In this document: one piece after another, positions 41,192-54,504 of the stretch
Layout: every line of letters starts with the position of its first letter
How positions within the stretch are numbered: the stretch's first letter is position 1
Source: Rhaphigaster nebulosa
Lineage: Eukaryota; Arthropoda; Insecta; Hemiptera; Pentatomidae
NCBI GenBank assembly: GCA_948150685.1
Contig: OX411312.1
Location: 10,752,212 to 10,816,211 of the forward strand
Direction: 5' to 3'
DNA length: 64,000 bases
The notes under the pieces: model-generated
Told to the model about the DNA's origin: nothing
The model's database searches: none
The model's input: the letters and a program-made list of their open reading frames with translations, nothing else
Program-made: the position numbers and the translations under genes

Positions 41192-44100
41192 TTAAAAACT
41201 AAAACTTAAAAAGGAAAAACGTAAACCAGAGGAGATATTGAAAAAGAGAAATAAGAACTAAAAAGCTTACTTTGATTCCCATCGGTTAGCTATAGAATAA
41301 CAGGTATTTAACAAACTTTATTGTCAGTTTGTCAGTTGACATCCACATGATGGTATAGAAGGATCAATCTACTTAAGGATTGATAAATTGTCCTTGATAT
41401 GTAGGAAGGAGAAACAAAAGGGAAAATGGAAATAAAAGAGAAAAGGAAGTAAAAAAAACTGATCAAAAAAAAAGAAATGTCATTGATATAATAAAAAAAT
41501 GGGAAAAGATAATAAGCTATTGATTTTTTGATAAAAGAAAGATTTGGAAATAAACAAAGGATATGGTTTATTTGTCAGTTTTGTGTTTTACTTTATTACT
41601 TATTTATGATTTTACTTAAGTATAATTTGCTTTAGTAAAATATGTTTTGCTGTTGCTTTTATGGTTTGTTTTTTATTATTTCCTAACTAAATCAGAGAGA
41701 TCAATTATTCATTAGATTATCAATTATACAAGAGATCAACAGTACCCTGCAATCCTTTTTTTCATTCTATTTTGTTTCTTTCAATATAGGAGAGACCTCA
41801 CAAAAACAAATCCAACCCTAGTGGTCATGAGTGAGTGTTCTCATTTTATTGAGCGTAGTTTAATGTAGTATTGGTATGAAATCTAAGGTTTCTTTCAATT
41901 TGTTGAGGATACAAGTATACAGTGCGGATCTATAATTTTTCCCATCTAGAGAATACCAGTCAGATCAACGATCAACAGTTTTTATTATACTCTTTTACTT
42001 TACACTATACTGTATCTATCTCTGAATAATTATAAATATTCTGAATATAATCGATTACTAAACAAATAAAACTCAATTACCTCTCCTACTGACTTATCAC
42101 CAAAATGATGGACCCTCATAATTTTACGAAACAGCATTCCCAAGCAACCAGCTCTTAAACGTATAGCAGTTCTGAAAGCAAAAATCTTATAAATAATTGA
42201 TCATATGGCATGAACAGTTTTCAAAAAATATACAATATAAGAAATAAGACAGAATAATAATTAAATATAAATGTGCTAATATATTGACCAGATTAGTTAT
42301 AGATACAGAATCTAACTAACTTATATTTTTCCCAATTGAAATACATTTAATTAGATCAATGTATAATAATAGAATAAAAGAAATACTAATAATAGACTAA
42401 ATAAAAGAAGATTGAAAAATTAAATTATAGTTTGTTTTTTTAGTTTATCAATCCCACCAGTAGTTAATTTAAGGTATATTTTATCCAAGTTAGATACTTT
42501 AGGAAATATTTTATTTTCCATATCGACACATATATAATTTGAATGTGGGCCACAGAATATTTGTTGACCACAGCCATGAAGCATCTTCAACTCTCAACTC
42601 CCTAGCATGTATGTGTTTGGGTTATTTCACATAAATACTAGGTTGTTACAAAAGTCCTTGTGCAAGAACACAATCCTTGATTCCAACTCTCATAATCATC
42701 CTATAAGAATATTTTTGTACCTACTATTTATATCAACGTTTACTTCGACTTATCGTTTAATTCCTTGTGACTTGAGTTGGCTCTATTGGGTCATTTACAT
42801 TTTTAAAATGCCTATGTAATGTCAGAAGAAAAAATTGTGATTCGCGGTCTCTTGAAACATTACAGGAAAAAAGGTTTAAGCGCAAAGGCAGCCGCCCAAG
42901 AAATTTGCGCCATAGAAGGAGAGTCAATCATCCATCGAAATACTGCCGCACAACCCAGATCAGGTTGCCCATCGATCGTTGATGATGATATTCTTCTTGA
43001 ATGTGTGAGCCAGGACCCACCTGCAACTACTCGTGATTTATCCACCGTAATAGGACCTGAAACCTTTACTGTGAACAGCTAGACAGAGTTTACCCAGTTT
43101 TGAGTGCAAAGTACCCCGCTTTGGTCAACAGGAACCAAGCCATTTCGCAACATGACAATGCCCCTGCACATCGTTCTTGTTTGACCAAGGAAAAATTATC
43201 AGAACTGCAAGGAGGAAACGTTTAGTCTCATCCTGCGTGTAGTCCAGATATTGCACCACCAGGTTATGGTTTGTTTAGATCAATGGCTCATTTTTTTATA
43301 ATTACGAGGACATAAAAATTGCCAAAGGAGTGGTACTGGCATCAAATCCAATTACTGGCAGAAAGATGGGTGAAATAGTTGAAAACAATGGACTTTACTT
43401 AGAAGAGTTGTATTCAATAACACTTAAAATATGTAATCTATTAAACTATTAACCTATTACTTAGGTTAAACAAGGAACCACTAGGAATTTTTAAATATAT
43501 AGAATTAAAAAACATTCCTACCGATAATTTGTTGTCCAAGCTATGGCATATAAAATGTTTCTAACTAATTCTGTCAAGGTAAAAAGCAATGCCCATTTAA
43601 AACCAACCGAAAATGATTGTTCCTCCGATTCTGTATATTCCAATAAATATCTCATGAAAAAAGCCTGAAAATGTAAAATTATATTAAAAAACACTCAGTT
43701 TTGAGAAAATTTAATATAAAAACACAACAAAGAATGATAGAAATAAATACTGATATTTATTATTGTATTTTTAGAATACAGTGGGTTCTCACTTATACGA
43801 TATTCAGTTATGCGAAACATTCACTAATACAAAGGAAAATTCGATTCCCTCATGTAAATATTATTCAGTTATACTTTACAAAGATGTGATGATCTCAATT
43901 AATGTACCTGCTTCATTAATATCTTATTTTAAGTGATTTTCTTATTTTTTCTTTGAGAATTTCTAAAAAATAATAATGAGGTGTAGAATTCAAGATTTTA
44001 AAATTGTGTAAATCCTTTAATTTTGAAGATATCGAAATTCGATTTGAAGAATCTTTCATAACTTTATAATGAATATAAATGGACATATTAAAAATTAGGT

Positions 44101-47100
44101 GTTATCTACAAAAATAAAAATTTCATCGCACGTCAACAGCACATATCGTATCAAAGTTAAAAAGCAATAACAGTTGGTGAAACTATATAAGTAGACCTAT
44201 TTTTTCCTCTGGCATTTTTTCATTAGATCATCCATTTTGCCGTGAGAAGCATTTGAGCCAATTTATACCGGACACTCTGAATAATATTCATGAAATTATT
44301 GAAATAAATTTCAAAGATGAGATATTAATACTTACAACACTAATGAATCCCAAGATAACACATAACATAATCAAAATAGAAGAAACTATAGCTCTAGTTC
44401 TCATGAACCTCCAGGTGACGCAATTTAAAGAAGCACTCTGCGGTCCTTTTCTCGTCAGCTCGTCCTGCCAGAGAGTTTCAAGCCTAAAATTAAACAAAAA
44501 ATAAAATAAATACGAAATGTTGTAGCAACAAATGTCCATCTGAGAAATACTTACTTATCATATAGGCCTCATCCCAAGGAGTTACCTGCAGTAACCTGCA
44601 AGCAACAAAAGTCTAAAATAACTGTCATCACGAACCCGCCAAACTATGGCTACTATAGAGTTTTGGGCGGAATTTAGGACTAACGTTTGCTATCCATCAA
44701 ATAGCATGATATTTAAAATACGGATTTAAGGCAGAGGGGAGATGTTTGAGTAGATCCTTTCTGCGTAACATTGCTAAATAGATATATTATAATCGAGTGG
44801 ACAGCTTGGAGAAAACCGTACTATCGATTCCATGAAGCTGTCAATAACTTACACATTAGAGAGATGAGTTTAGCCCTCCAGAAACCTCTTTCTTAGATGA
44901 AATGATTTGAGTCAGTAAACAAAACACTTTGGAAGTTGTGAAGAACCCTAAGTTCCTGGAGTGAAGCAATCAAGAAATTGGATAATAGCTTACTAAACAA
45001 ATTAGAAGAGACTCTTCGAGAAATAAATGAAGAATCCACGCCTTCCGATAGGAAGAGAAATGAAAAGTAAAACAAGAGTAAGGATGGAAGGGTAAATATG
45101 TATAAACCCTGGACATTATGAAACGGAGAAATTGACTTTTGGCTAGCAGACTGGATGAAGACTCAGTCTTTGAACAAGCAGTTGAAACACCAAATGCAAC
45201 GTGATCACCAGAGATCAGCAAGGCCCTATTTCATAATAAAGTATGGTGTGAAGCTTTAATCATTGATCAGGATCAGATTCAGGAAGGAACAACCTTTAAA
45301 TTTATCTGAAGTATTTGTATTGTATTGCATTCATGTTTAAAGTACTATTCTAAATTCAAAAGCATATTTTTTATTTGACTTTCAATGTTTAATCACAAAA
45401 ATTGTCTACAAACTGTATTTTTTTTGTTTTTTTTTGGCAAGGGAATGGCCTGTCTCCAAACAACTAATGAACTGAATTTGATGAAAATTCTTGGGGTTTA
45501 ATTTATGGTAGTTGTTACAAAATCTTGATCAAAATCATGACAAAGCTGGAAGTACCATATTCACTGATATTTTTTCAATTATAAAGGCTTATTTATATAG
45601 CCAAATAAAGGGAATTTGAGGAGAAGAAGCCAAGTCTATGTTGAGGGTGCTAGTATTTATACAGACACGTAAAGCGAATGTGATGAGAATTTCCACTCTT
45701 TTTTAGTTGGATCAGCTCCAGTCAAGTATAAAATAAAGCTGGAAGAACGCTGAAAGACTAAAAGATATTATTACAACAATCGTTTTGGGGGTATCATTAA
45801 GGTAGGCCTAGTTATTCCACAGAAAATAGTTTCAACATTTCACAGTATGACATTTGCGTAGTAAATCATTGGTTTACTAGCAATTGTACTGTTGTACACT
45901 TTATTATGAAATAGGCCAGAGGAAGACTCTTTAAGTACTAACCCCCATCTTCAATTTTAGAAAAGTTAAGTAGCAATAAAAATGTAAAACACCAATGATG
46001 GTAGTAGCCTTATATATTGAATATATTATGCATCCATCTGAATCATTTTGCAAATATTTAATATATTAATTCATCCATGTAACATATCCATTTAATATTA
46101 TAACATATAACAAGTTAATTGTTTCTAAAACATTGTTATCTCAATCATCTCTTATACTACCAATAATTTAAATTATCCAACTATTATATAAATCTTATTA
46201 CATTACTAGTTAGTGAGCTGACACAAAAAGACATGAGAAAAGAAATCCAATTTTAATATACAAGAACCAATATAATTTAATTTAAATGATTGGATAAGAA
46301 ATTATCAAATGACAAACCCATATAATTAAATGCTTATATAACAAACAGAAGTATTGACACAACAATTTATTCGGAGAAGGAGCAAAATTTTGACTGGATT
46401 TCCCAACAATAATTTTCTTTTTTATTCAAACACAGCATTGTACCGATAAGTCGAGGCTGTGGTGACGGAGAGTGTTAAGGCGTCATCTTAGTAGCCTCCA
46501 GCCTGCTGTCGTACCGGTTTGAATCCGGCCTAGGTGGGTTGAAATTTATTTTGTGGCTGACCCACGCAATGAATCTTGATCTTCTCACTCTGGTTAGAAT
46601 AGGTTTGGTAACTTGTAGGAATAGCCCGTCCTGTTTGCCTTAATTGGCGTAGTTAAGGACACTAAACACCAAATAAAAAAAAATCCTAATTTTTTAAAAG
46701 GTATGGGTATTGGTTTTAATACAATTTTTGCAGTTGGAAGTAGGTTCTCAAATTTCACAACTTTAGGGTTTTTAAATTATGGAAGTGTGACACTCCCCTA
46801 CCCCTTCCATGGTGATGCCCCTGATGACACAGCATGTTCCATAGACAGAATAAAGAAGAGCAGAACAGAATACAAAATCACTGATTAGAATGAAAACCAT
46901 AGAATCAATAAATTAACAAAAACAACGCAACCTCTCTGTATACGAATGGCTGGCTGGAAAAACACAGTATGAGAATTATTTCAATTTTTTTTTCTGTTGC
47001 CTAGTTATATAGTAGGGGATGATATCAATGATTCACTCAAAATAACTGTAATAATATCCTTTACAGTCCTATACATACCTAGTTATTAAGCGGAAAAAAA

Positions 47101-49999
47101 AAAGTGTACAATAAAATAATTTATAAAACATGGGTTCTTCCAGATCTATTTAAAACTTTACTACAGCTGATCCAACCAACAAAGAGTGGAAATTCTCATC
47201 ACATTCACTCTACCTGTCTGTATAAATACTAGTATCCTCAACATAGATTTCGCTAGTTCTCCTCAAATTCCCTTTATGTGCCTATATAAATAAGCCTTTA
47301 TAATTGCAAAAATATCAATGAATAGGGTACTTCCAGCTTTGCCATGATTTTGCAACAAACATTAATTAAATCCCAAGAACTTTAATCAAATTCAGTTCAT
47401 TAATTGTTTGGAGACATGACATCGCTACCTCCATCTCCCTCTCCCCCCCCCCCCCAAAAAAAACAGTTTGTAGACAATTTTTGTGACAATAAGAGTCAAA
47501 GAAGAAATATGCTTTTGAATTTAGAAAGCATAAGTCAAACATTAATAGAATGCAATAGAAACATTTCAGATCAATTTTAAGGTTTTTCTTCTTGAATCTG
47601 TTCCTGATCAATGATTGAAGCTGAAAACTCAAGAAAAAAAAAATTCAAAATTACAATATTTTGATGTTGCCGTGGTGATTAATCAACTAAAAACTACCAA
47701 CTATACAGTTCTAGTACAAAACAAAAGAGCAAAAGTGACTTAAGAACAATTTTGATTTACTATTTTATCACCATACAATGGATCATATTTTAACTACCAA
47801 CATTTGTCTGTCTTACTTTTTTTTTTTTCTGAAAACTCTTTGCATTCTTCACAATCCAGAATTAACTGTTATACATCCTAAAGCTTTATTAAAAACAGTT
47901 CCATAGTTTAAGAGATTAGAGAATCCTAAGAAATAAGGGATGATAACAGCTAGAAAAGAACACTTTTTTTAAAAATTGTTTTCGATTCACAGGACACTAA
48001 TACATCTAAACTAAGTAACACTTAAAAAAAAAATTCTGAATGATAATATTTCAGCACAAAGTTTTATAGGAAATTTCTCGAGATGATTATCTGCTTCATT
48101 AACTCTGCAATTAATGAAAAAAAAAACACAGGCATACCTTAAGCCGGTTTATCTTGGTCTTAAAAACAAAGATGGCATCAGTCAATTGCCGAAAAATGCT
48201 TTAGTTCTTATTCATTTACAGATCGACTAACACATCATAATGAATTTTGGATTTTATTAATCCTTGGACTGAGGAAATATACATACCTTTGAGTATTATA
48301 TGCACAAGAATCTTGTGGACAAGGATTCGGAATGTCATCAACGGTAAGACCTTTTTTGTACGATTGTCTCATATATTTAGTTAACCAATTATAAGTAATG
48401 TACTGCCAAAGCCCAGCTTCATCGACACCAAGATGGGTACTATTTCTAAAAAAAAAAAAAAAATAAAAACAAGTATAGAATCAATGAGGTATTTGGTAAG
48501 ACATTGTATATTTCTTTACTTAAAGTCATTATGTGAATTCTTTGTTTCCATAATTAGCAATATCAAGCTAAAAAGTTATGGTACAACATGGCGGGTGAAA
48601 CACAAGATATGTAGATGGAATGCCATGTGTGCCCGAAAATTTATGGGACAGAAATTGAATTTTTATAAATTATTTATCAGATAGTTTAATATTTCTATAA
48701 ATAAAGTGTTTTGTATTATTAGTTATCTGTGGATTTTGATGTGATTGGAAAAAAAGTTTAACAAACTATTACTATAAACATCCTTTTTTGCTTATTTTGA
48801 ATGTAATTTGTTATTTTCCATACACAAAAGTTTATTATTAACAGTTTTTTTTTTTTTACTGTTAATATTATTCTGTAACTATCGCTATTGAAAGATTCTA
48901 AAATTTCTTTAATCAATTTTTACACACTATTAAAAACAAATCATTTGTATATTTTTAATCAACACATGTTTATTTTTAATCTGTGTGGATATCCCGCTCA
49001 AATTAACAGACATTTCGCCAGACAATCCATACAGTGGTTTATAGAAATTATTGCTATATTTCTAAGGAAGGTCTAGAGATAGGTCGCATCCGTCTACTTG
49101 CAGGCACACTCGGTATCCATTCACAGGTGCTGATATCTTGCTCCCACCATATTGGATTGACACTTGTACTTAGTACCAAAGTTTTTTTTTTATTACAAAA
49201 ATGTGAAAATATGAGCAAATGAAACAAAATAAATCCTATGACAATACAAATACTATTTAACTGAACTTTAGGTTGCTTGGAAATAAGTAAACTAGGAGAG
49301 CAACAAAACTTAGGAATAGACCAGTGGTTCCCAACCAGTGGTCTCGCAGACTCTCCCATCGACCTTGGAGTTGTCCATGGAAAGGTACGACAGCACCCAC
49401 CAGTATCTTTTTTGTAAGAACTTATTGTTAGAACTGTTTTATTGTTTACCTTTCCTTAAGTTTGAGTATTGGTTTAAATATTTAACAGTTAAATCAGGGT
49501 GTCCAGCGATATAGAATGAAAAAAATTCAAGGATTTAAGGATGTGAACTGTAAAATTCAAGGCACTTTTGGTCAATTTATTAGGTTTAATTTAATTGTAA
49601 CCATAAAATGTTGTATTTTGTCGGCTTGTATAATGATAAAATGAACAATTCAGACTTTGAATAATAATGAATTTGAATAATAATAAAGGTTTTTTCCCTG
49701 TATGATAATAAAAAATTGTTACTTCACTTCTTACACTGTGGACTCAATGCATTAAAATAAAAATAAAAACAACTAAAAAATTCATTACAAAAACAATTTC
49801 AAGTGAGTAAATAAATAAATGAAATAAATAAATACTAAAGTAATAAAATTCACTAAGCATTTATAAAATTCACTATTTATTTAGTAAATAGATAAAATTC
49901 ACTATTAATTCAATAGTAAATAAATAAAATTCACGTATTGAAATAAAGTTCATTACAATTTTATTCATGAATTTATTTTGCATAACAAAACAAAATTAT

Positions 50000-50057
<58 letters not shown>

Positions 50058-50105
50058 TTATATTTATTTATAATTTATATATTTATTTATATTTATTATT
50101 TTTTG

Positions 50106-50153
<48 letters not shown>

Positions 50154-53100
50154 TAAAATAATCATAATTAAAGCAACAAAATGAATCCTGGCAACCCCTT
50201 ATCTTTGCCACTTCATCCTTGATCTCAAGAGTGAGGCATGAACCAGAAAAGTTATAAGAAGATGAGTATAAATCGATTGAAATTGAATCTTAGAGCTGTT
50301 TGCTGATAATCATTATTTGACCGTTCCATAATATCCCTAGTTCATTTAGCGATCCGGTAAGGTGAACTTAAAACAAGTATTTGTTTGAGAGAGAGGGACT
50401 GACAAACAAAAACATCAGTAGAAGGAGGCTAACTAAGTCAATGTTCTTCTCAATATTTTACTTGTTGCTCAATACTGATACAAAAATGGAATTATTAGAC
50501 TAAAAATTCCTGATGACTGGATGATTTTCAAGCATAATTCCTGACACGAAAAATTCAAGCAGAATATCCGGTCTTCAAGGAATTCAAGGCAGCTGGAGAC
50601 TCTGTAAATGCACTTTTAAGCATCCGAATACCCAAGTCGGGGGAGGAGTTGGTCCGCACATCGTTCCATTTCTAGGTTAGTCGTCAGCAGATATCTAACT
50701 TTACATTTCTAATAGATTCTTTTCCATTTTAATCAAACTTTCCATATATAAGGAAAGGTACATCAACAATCTATAAATTATAATCAATAGAAAAATGTTT
50801 TTAAGGAACATTCAGAGTTTTCTTGTTAGATATTTGTTACACAACCACAGAAATGAACAACTGCTAGTTCAAAATGGAATATTTATAAAATAAAATATAA
50901 ATAATACCCAAGACATATTCATATATTTTAAAGAAATCAGTTCTACACAAGTAAAGAAAATACATATTGAGAATTATAGTTAAGAAAAAAAAAACAAATG
51001 GATAAGAGAACTCACTTATTTTTTTTCCGAATCGGCATAAGATTCTTTAGGGCAGTATTATATCTAGAAAATCCATGTCCAGGTACATAGTGATAAGAGC
51101 GATCATTATAATTTGTTTTGAAGTAAGAAAATTCATCTTCTTCTTTTAAACTAAAATTTTATTTATTAGTATCTAGTAATAAAATAATCCATAAAATCAA
51201 GCAAAAAATAATAAATACAAACCCTTCAGGATCTAAACCTTCTAAAACTCTGTCTTCTGCCATTTTAAAAAATATAAGATAGTCAGAATCCTAAATTGGA
51301 AAAAAAAAAATGTTAATACATATTTATAGTTATTGCAGTTACATCATCAGCAGAAACACACACCTAATCTATGTTATAATTAAGACAGAATCACTTTAAA
51401 TTCATAATTCATGTATAATATCAGACACACACTTACACTTATTTAAATTTAAAAACAGCATAAATGAAAAAATATAGAGCATTGATGTTCCATATAATTA
51501 AATTAGATAAAGAGAGTTCTTAAGGTGTCAGCTTCCCAGTGTGATGCAGTAATAGAAAGACAAACACTCAAACTGATAACTTTTTAGGGCGGTCTAGTAT
51601 CAGACAAAATCTGTAATACATTTCCACAACGCTGGCATATCAGTTGTCAAATGACTCATTCTGGTTAACATGTACATCAGTGTTCATCTTTTTTTTTTCT
51701 ATATTTGAATATTAATTCAGGTCAGAAGTTCCAAATGTTTACAACCGCCAAAAGTCAATAAAATGGAATAATATCAAAAATATTTCTTATTGTGCTCAAA
51801 TAACCCTTTAATAGGTTACATTTCAATTGAGGATAAGATTCGACGTTAATGAGCCTTAATTGATGTTGATTAGGAATCGATAGTTAGACAATTGAAAATC
51901 CAAAGTCATTGAAACGAACTAATCGCTCTTGATGGGTTTCATGATCAAAGGAGGTAAATAGAATTACAATAATGATTCCTAAGTGGTGGTCATCCGATAT
52001 TAGACGATTGATCTCCAAAGAAAAGTTATACTTACTGTTTCAATTTAACAAAGTGAAACCAATACATGTCAAAATTTAGTTCATTTAACTACGCCTGTGA
52101 AGTACATCTTATCAGGCTTTTGGTAAAAAAAAAATCTGCTGAGGTTTAGAACCTGCTATTTTTTCATGAAAGTGCTTATATTGTTTCCATATTGATTAAT
52201 ATAACACGACAAAATATGGTATATTTGTACTATTCCTTTCAAGCACACCTATTAAAAAACATTGGTTACTTTTAATCAAGAAGTTGTTTGGATGTATGGT
52301 CAAGAAAAAAAATATATGGTAAGTATAAAACTGTTTTTTATGTGTGACGAAGTTTTGGCCACGTTTTGGCTTTATCAGGATGTCTCTTCTCTATTCAGGG
52401 AAAAAGTGTTTTTTTCACCAATTTTTTTCCGAATTACGGAGGACTCACCCTGAAATTGCTTCCTGAAGGCTTACAACTTAGGCCGAAATCTTGGCACACA
52501 TTTAAAGCATTATTATGCTTACTGTGTATTTTCCTTTTTGACCGCACCCAGCCAACTTTTCCTTGACGTTGAAGAAAGAGAGGAGCATCTGGAGGCTCAG
52601 GTAATTGAAAGAGAGGGGGGAGGGAGATGTCTGCAGGGATCAGTCCTTGATCCTGCCCTATTAAAGCTAGTTTTTGATGAGTTACTGGGAGTAATAGAAG
52701 CGGAACAGTTTCCTGCCACTGCCTACGTTGATGACCTAGCTGCTGTGATGGCCTTAAGTAGCAGAGCCGGAGTCAAGAGCTTAACGATGTGCCAGCCTGG
52801 TGGCAAGAATGTACGAGGAGAAGAAGATGAGAATGACCGCTGCCAAGACACAAGCCATTCTCCTTAACGGCTAGACTGATAGGGCAGATCCAATCAACAT
52901 GGACATTGAAGGCTAGAGGATACTCCAAGTGAGGTGGTTACCTACCTAGGTCAGATTAGATATGGACGTGAAAGTTACGCCTCATTTGGAATACCTGGCA
53001 GGTAGAGTAGCTCAAGTACTGACTAGTCTAAATAGCGTGGGGGGGCGCATTCAGGGACCTCGTTCAACTTAAAATGAAGCGTTGCAGATCCTGACGCGGA

Positions 53101-54411
53101 CGGAGCCTCACGACCTTCTCTTCCAAGAAGTGACCAAGCATGTTAACAGGTGGAAAGGCTCAACAGGATTTTCGAAGAATCTACCGGAGAAAATTGGAGT
53201 TTATCTTAACAAATGGAAGAAGATAATCCGGAAGGATGCAATTGAGGAATGAAGCCGGCGCACAATGGGACGAAACAGCAAAAAAAAAAAACGGTCAAAA
53301 ACCTTTTTTATACTTTTTTCTAGATAAATAAAAATGTATATCTAAATACATATATAAAGGCATATTGCCTCGAATTTGAAAAACAATATATCCATCACCA
53401 AACCCTGTATTCCTAATATTAGCTCAACAAATTGAGGAAATTACAATAAAATAATGTATTTTGATTTCATTCTAAAATCCTTATTATTTATCTGTATTCA
53501 TACTTATACCATATTTTCAGCAATAAAGAATGAATATAAGTTATTTTTTTCACATTTTCTATTGTCACTTTAAGTGCCAGATAAAAATCAGAAAATTTAA
53601 AAATCGTTTAAATTATGACTTCGATCTACACTTTTTTCTTCCCTACATATGCCTTTTAAATTAACAAGAATAAGTCAGTAAGGATGTGGATGAGCGATCA
53701 AAACAATATTTAGCTGATTTGATCTGCGAAGTTTTGAAAAAGCTAAATATAATCAGAAGAATAATAAGGAATCAGAATTGGATGGTTTTTAATCAATTAA
53801 AATAATGAAATTTAGTGATTTCGAGATTGAAAATGAATATAGTAGTAGCCTATGAAGTATATTGTCATAAAAGTTGATTCGGCCATCATACGGTGTTGAT
53901 GTGAGCCATACATGCGACATAAAATGCCCATTTTTGGAATTATCACCCATATATAGAAATGTAGAAATTCGTTCAAGAGAGAGTTCAGACTTTTAGTTTT
54001 AATAATTTGGGATTTATTAAAAATTAAGAAAAGAATATTTCTACTAACAACAAATTTTTATTACGTTCTCATCATTCCATTTTCTTACGATATTTATTTG
54101 ATCATATTTATTATTAAAAATGATATGATTTGTACAAAATCGAAGAATGAGGAAACAATCGATAATTGCCGATAGAATCGAAAGTTTCATTCAGAATAAG
54201 TAAAAAGTAAAATTTTGATATTCCAGTTTTATTAATACCTGAAACTGAAAATTGGCCCCATGCATTTTCATCAAATTCAGTTCCCCATAATCACGCAAAA
54301 ACAAGATATTTCGAGACAATTTTTGGGACAAAACCTTAAAATGGTAGATACAACAACTATTTACCAGTTAGAATTTATTTAATTTATAGATAAATGACAA
54401 CACAACCGTTG

Positions 54412-54504
<93 letters not shown>

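Noticed and set aside
44570..45234. Possible additional transporter or retroelement coding sequence
   Set aside because: Readable in patches only, with many stops and no recognisable motif on either strand.
46455..46530. tRNA gene candidate (A box and B box present)
   Set aside because: It is the head of a SINE whose body and tail recur elsewhere, and a complete cloverleaf with an acceptor stem is not formed.
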